A stretch of 64,000 nucleotides of DNA, taken from assembly GCA_047125605.1 (NCBI GenBank), contig CP138932.1:2666001-2730000 (forward strand), in the 5' to 3' direction. Shown here in pieces: positions 8,177 through 16,099 of this stretch. Each line of letters begins with the position of its first letter. Positions within the stretch are counted from its first letter, which is position 1. The notes below the pieces were generated by a model. The model searched no databases. It saw only the letters and a list, made by a program, of their open reading frames with translations, and was not told the DNA's origin. A program made the translations under genes and the position numbers. The DNA comes from JAKVBK01 sp022447275. Its GTDB lineage: Bacteria > Pseudomonadota > Alphaproteobacteria > Rhodobacterales > Rhodobacteraceae.

Positions 8177-9007
8177 ATGCGGACTGCACTGGTGCAACTC
8201 ACGTCGAGCGACACCCCGGCAGACAACCTGTCGGTCACCCTACGCCACCTACAAGACGCCGCAGACGGGGGCGCAGGCTTCGTTCTCACGCCAGAAGTGA
8301 CCAATTGCGTCTCCACCAGCCGCGCTTGGCAACACGACGTTTTGCAAACCGAGGCGGAGGACATCACTCTTGCCGGCCTGCGCGATGCCGCCGCCAAAAC
8401 CGGAATATGGCTTCTGATCGGTTCACTCGCCTTGAAGACGGCTGATCCGGATGGGCGATTCGCAAACCGCTCCTTTCTGATCTCACCAAGCGGGGAGATC
8501 ATCGCGCGCTACGACAAGATGCATATGTTCGATGTCAGCGTGTCTGAGACAGAAACCTACCGCGAAAGCGCGGGGTATCGTCCGGGGAACACAGCCATCT
8601 GGGCCGACACGCCTTTCGCCAGAATTGGGCTGACAATCTGCTACGATCTGCGGTTTCCGCAGCTCTACCGACACCTTGCGCAGCAGGGCGCGTCTGTGCT
8701 GACAGTGCCTTCGGCGTTTTCTTCGGTCACAGGGGCGGCCCATTGGGACAGCCTGCTGCGTGCCCGCGCGATTGAAAACGGCGCGTGGATCCTGGCCCCG
8801 GCCCAAACCGGCCTGCACAAAGCCACACAGGGCAAGCCTCGCCAAACTTTCGGCCATGGCTACGCGGTTGCCCCCTGGGGCGACGTCATCGCCGATTGTG
8901 GCACCCAGCCCGGCGTTACTTTCTTTGATCTGGACATGGCTCTTGTGGACACGGCCCGGCAAAAAGTGCCATCCCTGACCCATGATCGCCCCTTCAACCA
9001 AGGCTAG
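8177..9007 (+). CDS. carbon-nitrogen hydrolase, Nit1/deaminated-glutathione amidase-like
   Basis: Nitrilase-superfamily amidase of 276 residues. The catalytic triad is Glu40 (LTPEVTN), Lys114 (YDKMHMFD) and Cys155 (TICYDLRFP), with the family's RARAIENGAW near residue 195. The closest functional type by motif is the Nit1/YbeM group, which hydrolyses deaminated glutathione, a damage product of transaminases. The adjacent glutaredoxin gene fits a glutathione context, but other omega-amidase activities are possible. It starts 9 bases after grxC and its end overlaps the MarR gene, so this is one operon. Confidence 0.88.
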   Translation: MRTALVQLTSSDTPADNLSVTLRHLQDAADGGAGFVLTPEVTNCVSTSRAWQHDVLQTEAEDITLAGLRDAAAKTGIWLLIGSLALKTADPDGRFANRSFLISPSGEIIARYDKMHMFDVSVSETETYRESAGYRPGNTAIWADTPFARIGLTICYDLRFPQLYRHLAQQGASVLTVPSAFSSVTGAAHWDSLLRARAIENGAWILAPAQTGLHKATQGKPRQTFGHGYAVAPWGDVIADCGTQPGVTFFDLDMALVDTARQKVPSLTHDRPFNQG

Positions 9008-9467
9008 CCGCCCCGTGTCAAACCGCGCCAACAGCACCGACGCCCTTGCCGTTTCCCTGTTCAGCGAAGTCTTCGCGGCAGATCAACTGGCCCGCAATCG
9101 GCTGACGCGCGCCCTGCCAAAAGGGATGGAGTTGAGCCATTTCTCAGTCCTCAACCACCTCGCCCACGTAAATGACGAGCGCAGCCCTGCCCAGCTAGCC
9201 CAGGCCTTTCACCTAACGCGCGGTGCCATCACCAACACGCTGACAAAGCTGGAATGGGCCGGCCATATCCATATCCGCCCCGACTGGGACGATGCCCGCA
9301 AGAAGCGTGTCTCCATCAGCCCCGCAGGCAGAAAAGCCGTGGACAGCGCCATATCCGCCGTGTCCCCAATCATCACGGAAATTGTAGAAGAGATCGGCCC
9401 AGACCGGGTCCGCCAAGCCCTGCCAGTTCTGCGGGAACTGCGCGAAAAGCTGGGCTCCAAGGGCTGA
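8982..9467 (+). CDS. MarR-family transcriptional regulator
   Basis: Winged-helix regulator of about 161 residues. LSHFSVLNHLA, the recognition region SPAQLAQAFHLTRGAITNTLTKLEWAGHI and the wing DDARKKRVSISPAGRKAV are typical MarR. The ATG at 8982 overlaps the amidase gene by 26 bases and lacks a clear ribosome site. A GTG at 9015, just after the amidase stop, would give 150 residues and is equally plausible. Its position at the end of the comF-grxC-amidase run suggests it is cotranscribed and may control that run or respond to a phenolic or redox ligand. Confidence 0.85.
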   Translation: MIAPSTKASRPVSNRANSTDALAVSLFSEVFAADQLARNRLTRALPKGMELSHFSVLNHLAHVNDERSPAQLAQAFHLTRGAITNTLTKLEWAGHIHIRPDWDDARKKRVSISPAGRKAVDSAISAVSPIITEIVEEIGPDRVRQALPVLRELREKLGSKG

Positions 9468-9480
9468 AAACCAAGCCCAA

Positions 9481-9532
9481 TCTTTGTCTTGGATACACTC
9501 CGGGGAGGCCGGCACGGCCGGGGCAGAGCCCC
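9481..9532 (-). repeat. Rhodobacterales-type hairpin/GGAGTATTTT intergenic repeat, copy 1
   Basis: On the minus strand, just past the ubiG stop, a GGGGC-tct-GCCCC hairpin and a CGGCC-TGC-... hairpin precede CCCCGGAGTGTATCCAAGACAAAG. This has the same order and similar bases as the copy at 36957-37008 (hairpin, CCCC, GGAGTATTTTCGCCAAGA). I associate this motif with gene ends across Rhodobacterales. It may act as terminator or as DNA-structure repeat for the converging ubiG and MarR genes. Confidence 0.45.
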
Positions 9533-9628
9533 AAATCGCAGCACGCGCCCCGGCGCGCTGCGCTCGGCCCAACGCTGGATCAGCCGGATCTGTGATGCGC
9601 GTCCCAGCGGTGGGCTTAGCTGCCTGCC

Positions 9629-10378
9629 CTAGCCCTCGGGCTTCAGGCTGGTGGTCACGTAGTTCACGCTCAGATCCCGATCAGACAGCCGCCATGACCA
9701 AAGCAAGGGATTGAACACCATGCCTTTTCGGTCAAGCGGATCCAAACCAGCCCCTTCCAAAAGCGCATAGAGCTCATCCGGCGTGATGAATTTGCTCCAT
9801 TCATGGGTGCCCTTCGGCAGCCAGCGCATGACATGCTCTGCCCCGATGATCGCAACCGCATAGCTTTTGGGGTTTCGGTTCAGGGTCGAACAAACCATCA
9901 GCCCGCCCGGGCGCAACAAATCATGGCAGGCCCGCAGATAGGCGGCCGGATCCGCCACATGTTCCACCACCTCCATGTTCAGCACCACATCGAACTGTTC
10001 GCCATCGGCCGCCATCGCCTCTGCCGTGGTATGACGATAATCGATCTCCAGCCCCGATTGGCGTGCATGGGCCTGGGCCACGGGGATGTTGCGTGCGGCC
10101 GCATCCACGCCCACCACGGTCGCCCCCAAGCGCGTCATCGGCTCCGACAAAAGCCCGCCCCCGCAGCCGATATCAAGCAGCCGCAGTCCAGCGAAAGGCG
10201 CTGACGCGTTCATGTCCCGGTCAAACTCAGCGGCGATCTGGTCGCGGATATAATCGAGCCGCGTTGGATTGAGCATGTGCAACGGCTTGAACTTCCCAGT
10301 CGGATCCCACCATTCTGCAGCCATCGCTTCGAACTTGGCGACCTCTGCGGGATCAACGGTGTTCACGGTTTCAGACAT
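9629..10378 (-). CDS. ubiG: ubiquinone biosynthesis O-methyltransferase
   Basis: Performs both O-methylations of ubiquinone biosynthesis. The 249-residue protein has WWDPTGKFKPLHMLNPTRLDYI, the SAM loop LLDIGCGGGLLSEP (68-80), VGVDAA, and the post-motif segments NMEVVEHVADP and LRPGGLMVCSTLNR. These are the signature of UbiG rather than generic methyltransferases. The ATG at 10378 has a GAGGAG site 6 bases before it. It is divergent from the proline iminopeptidase gene, with 61 bases between start codons, so both promoters lie there. Confidence 0.96.
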   Translation of the reverse strand: MSETVNTVDPAEVAKFEAMAAEWWDPTGKFKPLHMLNPTRLDYIRDQIAAEFDRDMNASAPFAGLRLLDIGCGGGLLSEPMTRLGATVVGVDAAARNIPVAQAHARQSGLEIDYRHTTAEAMAADGEQFDVVLNMEVVEHVADPAAYLRACHDLLRPGGLMVCSTLNRNPKSYAVAIIGAEHVMRWLPKGTHEWSKFITPDELYALLEGAGLDPLDRKGMVFNPLLWSWRLSDRDLSVNYVTTSLKPEG

Positions 10379-10439
10379 GACGGCTCCTCGTAGTGGGTTT
10401 GGCGTGGCGCTATGCCACTTGTGGCTATATAGGACGAGT

Positions 10440-11429
10440 ATGGACAGACGTGCGGGTCAAAAAAGCGCAAGTCAGCACCTGTATCCCCCGCTCGATCCCT
10501 TTGATCAGCGGATGATGGATACGGGTGATGGCCATCGCATATATGTAGAGCAATGCGGAAACCCCGATGGCATTCCGGTTGTCGTGCTGCATGGCGGCCC
10601 GGGGGGCGGCTGTAGCCCGGCCATGCGCCGTTACTTTGATCCGGCGGAATATCGAATCATTTTGTTTGATCAGCGCGGATGCGGCCGGTCGCGGCCCCAT
10701 GCATCTGTGACCAACAACACCACGTGGGATCTGGTCCGCGATATTGAGCAGATCCGCGAGATGCTCGATATCGACCGCTGGGTTGTGTTTGGCGGCAGCT
10801 GGGGGGCAACCCTGTCGCTGGTCTATGCCGAAACCCATCCCGACCGGGCCGCTTATCTGGTGCTGCGCGGCGTCTTCCTGATGACGCAGGCCGAACTGGA
10901 TTGGTTTTACGGCGGCGGCGCAGGGCAGTTCTTCCCCGATCTGTGGCAGCGCTTTGAAAACCTGATCCCGATGGACGAGCGCGACGATATGATCTCCGCC
11001 TATCACCGGCGCCTGTTCTCCGGGGATGTCATGATGGAAACCCGCTATGCCCGCGCCTGGGCAAATTGGGAAAACGCACTGGCCTCGATCGACAATGACG
11101 GGCCCACGGGCGAAAGCCCTGCCGATTATGCCCGTGCCTTCGCGCGTCTCGAGAATCATTATTTCCGCAATCAGGGCTTTCTGGCGGAAGATGGCCAGAT
11201 CCTGCGGGACATCTCGTTGATCAGCCACATTCCCGGCACCGTGGTGCAAGGGCGCTATGACATGATCTGCCCGCCCGTTTCCGCCTGGAAGCTGACAGAA
11301 AGCTGGTCTCGGGGTGAGTTGCGGATGGTGCCTCAGGCGGGCCATGCCCTGTCTGAGCCCGGAATCACCGCTGAACTCGTCCGCATAACCCGGGCCATTT
11401 ACCGCGAGGCTGGCAAGCTCGGCTTCTAG
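10440..11429 (+). CDS. pip: proline iminopeptidase
   Basis: Alpha/beta-hydrolase that removes N-terminal proline from peptides. The open frame extends far upstream through ubiG, but the family sequence begins at ATG 10440 (MDRRAGQKSASQHLYPPLDPFDQ), giving 329 residues, normal for the S33 family. The oxyanion region is HGGPGGG (51-57), the nucleophile is Ser120 in GGSWGATL, and GRYDMICPP and QAGHALSEP carry the Asp and His of the triad. DQRGCGRSRPH is also typical. It stands alone and converges with the L,D-transpeptidase gene. Confidence 0.94.
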   Translation: MDRRAGQKSASQHLYPPLDPFDQRMMDTGDGHRIYVEQCGNPDGIPVVVLHGGPGGGCSPAMRRYFDPAEYRIILFDQRGCGRSRPHASVTNNTTWDLVRDIEQIREMLDIDRWVVFGGSWGATLSLVYAETHPDRAAYLVLRGVFLMTQAELDWFYGGGAGQFFPDLWQRFENLIPMDERDDMISAYHRRLFSGDVMMETRYARAWANWENALASIDNDGPTGESPADYARAFARLENHYFRNQGFLAEDGQILRDISLISHIPGTVVQGRYDMICPPVSAWKLTESWSRGELRMVPQAGHALSEPGITAELVRITRAIYREAGKLGF

Positions 11430-11486
11430 CCTTCTGGCCACAGCACACATCCACCCAGCATCCCGCCAAACCGCCCCCCCCCGGTC

Positions 11487-12014
11487 TTAGGCCCGGATCG
11501 AGATCGGTGTGCCCACCTGAACCATGGCGTAGATATCCTCGATTTCCCCATTGGTCACAGCGATGCAGCCCCATGTCCAATCAGGCCCGGCCTTGTCCTT
11601 TCGGCGCGGCCCGCCATGGATAAAGATATCGCCTCCGGGGGCCTTCCCAAGCGCTGCAGCCTCTGCCCGGTCAGCCGCATTTGGATAAGAAATGCCCAAG
11701 GACAGGTGGAACAGCGAATTCGGGTTTTTGCGATCGATAACGTAGTCGCCTTCCGGCGTTTTGCCGTCCCCTTCAACCTTCTTATCCCCGACAGGGGAAA
11801 AGCCCAGATCAATATCGAACATGCGCATCGGGGTGCGCGCGCTCATCAGGTACATCTTGCGCGATTCCTTGAAGACAAGGACCCGTGTCACCTCAGGCCC
11901 GGAATAGCGCTTGAAGCGCGCGCCACGAGGATTGCAGCCAGACAGGGCCGCGGCGGCGGCCCCGGCCCCAAGCCCAATCGCGTGCCTGCGCGTCAGCACG
12001 GGTTTCTTGGTCAT
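11487..12014 (-). CDS. L,D-transpeptidase family lipoprotein
   Basis: A 175-residue YkuD-fold protein. The N-terminus has twin arginines (LTRRHAIGLGAGAAAAALSGC), so it looks Tat-exported, and the LSGC box makes Cys27 a likely lipidation site. The catalytic residues are His133 in IHGGP and Cys150 in WTWGCIAV. A GAGGGG site precedes the ATG. It resembles the ErfK/YafK subgroup, in which some members hydrolyse rather than form cross-links, so cross-linking versus release of Braun-type links cannot be decided here. It starts 47 bases before the sodium-channel gene on the same strand. Confidence 0.87.
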   Translation of the reverse strand: MTKKPVLTRRHAIGLGAGAAAAALSGCNPRGARFKRYSGPEVTRVLVFKESRKMYLMSARTPMRMFDIDLGFSPVGDKKVEGDGKTPEGDYVIDRKNPNSLFHLSLGISYPNAADRAEAAALGKAPGGDIFIHGGPRRKDKAGPDWTWGCIAVTNGEIEDIYAMVQVGTPISIRA

Positions 12015-12061
12015 GCTCTGCCCCTCTTGTCCCCGACATTTTGGGCCATTGGTGGCCTCGT

Positions 12062-12841
12062 TCAGGGTTTGCCCTCGGTGTCTGCGGCCAGTTTGGCCTC
12101 AATTGCCTTCAAACGCATCATCACTTCATCGCGATAGGCGTCCGTGGCGGCAACCTCTTCTGCACTGTGGGCTTCCTGCATCGAATTCACGATCAAACCA
12201 ACCAAAAGGTTCACCACCGCGAAGGTTGTCAGCAAAATGAAGGGCACGAAGAACAGCCATGCATAAGGGTAAACCTCCATGACAGGCCGCACGATCCCCA
12301 TCGACCAGCTTTCCAGTGTCATGATCTGGAACAGGCTGTAGGCCGAGCTTCCAAGATCGCCAAACCACTGCGGGAACGCCGAGGCGAACAGTTTGGTGGC
12401 CATCACGGCGCCGATGTAGAAAATCAGCCCCATCAGTAAAAACACGGATCCCATGCCGGGAAGTGCGGTAACAAATCCCTCCACCACGCGGCGCAGGCGC
12501 GGCATCACCGAGATCACCCGAAGCACCCGCAGGATTCGCAGCGCGCGCAAGACCGAGAGGGTTTGCGCACCGGGCACCAGCGAGGCGGTTATGATAACCG
12601 CGTCAAAGATATTCCACCCGCGACGGAAGAAACCCCGGCCCTGCGCAAACAGCTTTGCCAGCAGTTCCACCACGAAAATGGCAAGGCAGCCGATATCGAG
12701 CCAGCGCAGCAGGCTGCCGTGAGTCTCCATCACTGATGGGACGGTCTCAAGCCCAAGAATAATCGCGTTGAACACGATCACAGCCAGAATGAGATTTTGG
12801 ATCGGATCACTGTCCAACCACGTCGCGAGGGCCTTGCGCAT
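12062..12841 (-). CDS. voltage-gated sodium channel, NaChBac/NavMs type
   Basis: A single-domain, six-helix ion channel of 259 residues expected to assemble as a tetramer in the cytoplasmic membrane. S1 is ILAVIVFNAIILG (18-30). The voltage sensor S4 is LRALRILRVLRVISVMPRLRR (98-118), with arginines at 99, 102, 105 and 108. The selectivity filter is TLESWSM (175-181), identical in core to NaChBac/NavMs and diagnostic for Na+. S6 is followed by an acidic neck and a C-terminal helix (DEVMMRLKAIEAKLA, 238-252) suited to the four-helix bundle seen in these channels. A GGGAG site precedes the ATG. Marine alphaproteobacteria often carry one such channel. Confidence 0.95.
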   Translation of the reverse strand: MRKALATWLDSDPIQNLILAVIVFNAIILGLETVPSVMETHGSLLRWLDIGCLAIFVVELLAKLFAQGRGFFRRGWNIFDAVIITASLVPGAQTLSVLRALRILRVLRVISVMPRLRRVVEGFVTALPGMGSVFLLMGLIFYIGAVMATKLFASAFPQWFGDLGSSAYSLFQIMTLESWSMGIVRPVMEVYPYAWLFFVPFILLTTFAVVNLLVGLIVNSMQEAHSAEEVAATDAYRDEVMMRLKAIEAKLAADTEGKP

Positions 12842-12856
12842 GTGCTTTTCTGCTCC

Positions 12857-14113
12857 CTAAAGCGCTTGATGCTGCGCCATATGGGCAGTCGAGAGCCGCG
12901 CGACAAGCTCAACATGGGCAGACCAGCGGAATTGATCCACGACCTGCACCCATTCCAGGCGATAGCCCGCCGCCGTCAGCAGCGCCGCATCCCGGGCAAA
13001 GCTCACCGGATTGCAGGAGACCGCCGCGATGACCGGCACCTGGGATTTGGCCAGTTCGGCGAACTGCGCCTCTGCCCCAGCCCGAGGCGGATCGATGACA
13101 ACCACATCATATCCGTTCAGGTCTTCGGCGATGACAGGGTTGCGGAAGAGATCCCGGGTTTGCGTCTCGACAGGCCTCAGCGCCCCTGCCGCACCGCGCC
13201 AGCCCCCAGACAGGGCGTCTGTCAAAGGCTGCGCCCCCTCGATCGCACAGACATCGGCCGCGCGGGCAAGGGGAAGCGCGAAGGTGCCGCAGCCAGCAAA
13301 AAGATCAAGCACACGCCCTGCTGGGCCGACAGCCTCTGTCACGGCGGTGCGCAGCGCCTCTTCTCCGTCGCAAGTCGCCTGCAGGAACGCGCCGGGCGGC
13401 AGCGCGACGTCAATGCCATCAAAGCGCACCACCGGCGGCGTTTCCTGCAAGACGGGCTCTTCGTCCCAGGTCAGCCGCGCCAGCCGGTGGCCCATGACCG
13501 CCTCTGACAGGGCCTGCCGCAGGCCCATATCGAGCGGCTTGCCCCCGGTGACGAGAATATCAAGCCCTGCGGGCGTATCTGTCACCACCAACGACATCTC
13601 TGCCTTGCGCGAACCGCCCAACATCACAATCGCCTCGCAGAGGGGCAAAGCCGCCTGCAACGCGGGCGTCACAAGCTGGCACGCGGAGACGGGTGTGATC
13701 ACATCAGAAGCCGGAGCGTGAAACCCAACCAAAGCGCCCTTTTTCGTGCGCCTTCCGGAAAAGGCGGCCCGCCTGCGGCTATGTGCTGGCGATGTCCGGA
13801 TCGGACGGAAAGGGGCATCAAGGCCCTGCGCTGACAACGCGGCGCGCACGACATCAACCTTCCAATCCGCCACAAACGCGTCATCGGCGTGCTGCAGGGA
13901 ACACCCGCCGCAAGATTTATAGTGCTGGCAAGACGCTGCCACGCGCCGGTCAGACGGGGTGACGATCCGAGGGTTCTCCAGCCGCGCGCCGGATACTGTG
14001 CCTGACAGAACTTCGCCGGGCAGTGTGCGCGGCACAAAAATCGGCGTGCCGTCGGGGCCATCGGAGATCCCATCGCCCTTGTGCCCCAGCCGCTTGATTG
14101 TCACTTCAGTCAT
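12857..14113 (-). CDS. rlmD: 23S rRNA (uracil-5-)-methyltransferase, RlmD/RumA type
   Basis: SAM-dependent m5U methyltransferase of 418 residues. I chose the ATG at 14113, preceded by GGAG six bases upstream; the frame extends 43 codons further but without family sequence. An N-terminal TRAM-like region (VTIKRLGHKGDGIS) is followed by the 4Fe-4S cysteines Cys62, Cys68 and Cys71 (CQHYKSCGGC). The fourth Cys comes later. The catalytic domain has LDLFAGCGTFALPLA, VVIDPPRAGAE and AVSCNPVSFARD with the nucleophilic Cys. The target is likely U1939 or an equivalent, but TrmA/RlmC-like specificity cannot be excluded. Confidence 0.88.
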   Translation of the reverse strand: MTEVTIKRLGHKGDGISDGPDGTPIFVPRTLPGEVLSGTVSGARLENPRIVTPSDRRVAASCQHYKSCGGCSLQHADDAFVADWKVDVVRAALSAQGLDAPFRPIRTSPAHSRRRAAFSGRRTKKGALVGFHAPASDVITPVSACQLVTPALQAALPLCEAIVMLGGSRKAEMSLVVTDTPAGLDILVTGGKPLDMGLRQALSEAVMGHRLARLTWDEEPVLQETPPVVRFDGIDVALPPGAFLQATCDGEEALRTAVTEAVGPAGRVLDLFAGCGTFALPLARAADVCAIEGAQPLTDALSGGWRGAAGALRPVETQTRDLFRNPVIAEDLNGYDVVVIDPPRAGAEAQFAELAKSQVPVIAAVSCNPVSFARDAALLTAAGYRLEWVQVVDQFRWSAHVELVARLSTAHMAQHQAL

Positions 14114-14269
14114 GCCATGCTCCGCCAAATCCGCGCGCGGGCTGTTTCGCGAAAAGACGGCCTGCGTGCAAGCAAGCTTTCCGCGTAGCGCTGTGTGACA
14201 GGGCAAACGGTCTGCCGCAGCGCCCCTCCTGCCCAGTGACATGCACGCATGCCACGGATATCACAGCGC

Positions 14270-16099
14270 TCATTCCGCCGCTTCAAGCTGCAGAAAGCCC
14301 CCTGATTGACGCGACCAGTAGCGGGCATACAGGCCACCGGCAGCCAGCAGTTCTGCATGGGTGCCCTGCTCGACGATGCGGCCCTCATCCATCACAATGA
14401 TCCGGTCCATCCGTGCGATGGTCGAGAGTCGATGGGCAATAGCAAGCACGGTCTTGCCATCCATGACCCGCTCCAACGCGGCCTGAATGCTGGCTTCAAC
14501 CTCGGAATCAAGGGCCGAAGTGGCCTCATCCAGCACGAGGATCGGGGCGTCTTTCAGAATGGCGCGCGCCAGGGCAATCCGCTGCCTCTGCCCGCCCGAC
14601 AGCTTTACGCCCCGCTCACCCAGATGGGCCTCATAGCCGGTGCGCCCCGCGTGATCCTGCAAACCTTCAATAAAATCATGGGCCTCAGCGGCGCGAGCAG
14701 CGGCCATCACCTCCGGCAGCGTCGCGTTGGGCCGGCCATAGCGGATATTGTCGAGAGCTGATCTGTTGAACATGGCGGTCTCTTGCGTGACCATACCGAT
14801 CTGCCCGCGCAGGCTTTCCTGCGTAACGCCGGCCACATCCTGCCCATCGATCAAAACGCGCCCCTTCTCCGGATCGTAAAGACGCAGCAGAAGGGCCACC
14901 AGCGTGGATTTGCCCGCGCCTGAGGCTCCCACCATCCCGACCTTCTCGCCGGGGGCAAGGGTCAGCGTAACATCGCGCACGCCGCCGCTGTCGCGCCCAT
15001 AGGCGAAATCCACGTCCTCCAAGGTGACAGTGGCGTCGCTGATCTGCAGCGCCCCCGCATCAGGGCGGTCAGTCAGGCGGTGTGGCGGGGTGAGGGTGCG
15101 CATCCCGTCCTCGATCTCGCCGATATTGGCATAGAGCGACATCAGCGTGAAACTGACCCAGCCCGTCATCTGCGCCAGACGCAGGGAGACAGCCCCCGTG
15201 GCCGCGATATCCCCCGCAGAGATCAACCCGCGAGACCAGTACCACAAAGCGCCCCCAATCAGCAGCACAGGCAGCAGGCCAGCAACCGCCATCAGCCAGA
15301 ACCGGAACGCCACCGAGACGGCGCCGAACTCAAGAAAGCGCTCGCGATACGTTCCCATGGCGCGCAGGGCGGCCTGGTCTTCATGGGCGGATGTGGCAAA
15401 CAGCTTGACCGTCTTGATATTCGTCACGGTGTCGACGATCTGGCCGGTCAGGGTGGCGCGCGCGCCCGCCCGCGCCTTGGACCGCACGCGAATGCGCGGC
15501 ATGTAGTACCGGATCAGGAAGCCATAACCCACCATCCAGCCCAGCAGACCGGCCGCAATCCGCCAATCCACGGTGCCCAGCAGGAAGATTGCCCCCAACA
15601 CCGACGACAGCGCAAACAGCACCGTGTTCACGATCTCTGTGACCGCATCATTCACGGCCCGGCCTGTCTGCATCTCTTTCTGGGCAATCCGCCCGGCGAA
15701 ATCATCGTCGAAGAAGGTGACAGACTGACCCAAAGTGAACCGATGCAGCCGCGACAAGACAAGGTTCATCACGTTGGGCTGCATCATGATCGTTTGCATG
15801 TAGGTGTTGAGCCCCAGCAAAATCGGCCGGACCACCAGAAAGAACGCCACGCAGCCCAGCAGAAACGCGCTATTCCCAGAGAAAATCGCATCCGGGCCCG
15901 CGTCCAGCGCCCGGTCGATCACCGCGCCCAAAAGGATCGCAGCAATCACTTCGGTCACGCCAGCAATGATCGACAGCAGCGCGGCCCCGAAAAGCACGCG
16001 CTCTGCCCCTTTGAGGCACCATTTGAGAAAGGCCAGAAGGGTGCGTGGTGGCGCACCTTCTGCCGGCTGAAACGGGTCTACCCAAGTCAGTATCTTCAT
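14270..16099 (-). CDS. ABC exporter, fused membrane and ATPase domains (second gene of pair)
   Basis: A 609-residue half-transporter with six membrane helices in roughly residues 30-320 and an ATPase domain in the last 240. The Walker A is GASGAGKST, the signature LSGGQRQRIALARAIL, the Walker B ILVLDEATSALDSE and the H-loop IAHRLSTI, all intact. It overlaps the upstream ABC gene by 4 bases (16096-16099), so the two are translated together and most likely form a heterodimer. Both look like the MsbA/multidrug branch; substrate is unknown. The next gene upstream on the same strand is rlmD beyond 14270, which is unrelated. Confidence 0.9.
   Translation of the reverse strand: MKILTWVDPFQPAEGAPPRTLLAFLKWCLKGAERVLFGAALLSIIAGVTEVIAAILLGAVIDRALDAGPDAIFSGNSAFLLGCVAFFLVVRPILLGLNTYMQTIMMQPNVMNLVLSRLHRFTLGQSVTFFDDDFAGRIAQKEMQTGRAVNDAVTEIVNTVLFALSSVLGAIFLLGTVDWRIAAGLLGWMVGYGFLIRYYMPRIRVRSKARAGARATLTGQIVDTVTNIKTVKLFATSAHEDQAALRAMGTYRERFLEFGAVSVAFRFWLMAVAGLLPVLLIGGALWYWSRGLISAGDIAATGAVSLRLAQMTGWVSFTLMSLYANIGEIEDGMRTLTPPHRLTDRPDAGALQISDATVTLEDVDFAYGRDSGGVRDVTLTLAPGEKVGMVGASGAGKSTLVALLLRLYDPEKGRVLIDGQDVAGVTQESLRGQIGMVTQETAMFNRSALDNIRYGRPNATLPEVMAAARAAEAHDFIEGLQDHAGRTGYEAHLGERGVKLSGGQRQRIALARAILKDAPILVLDEATSALDSEVEASIQAALERVMDGKTVLAIAHRLSTIARMDRIIVMDEGRIVEQGTHAELLAAGGLYARYWSRQSGGFLQLEAAE

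Noticed and set aside
10269..10439. N-terminal extension of the proline iminopeptidase
   Set aside because: The extra 57 codons are antisense to ubiG and have no homology; ATG 10440 starts the family sequence.
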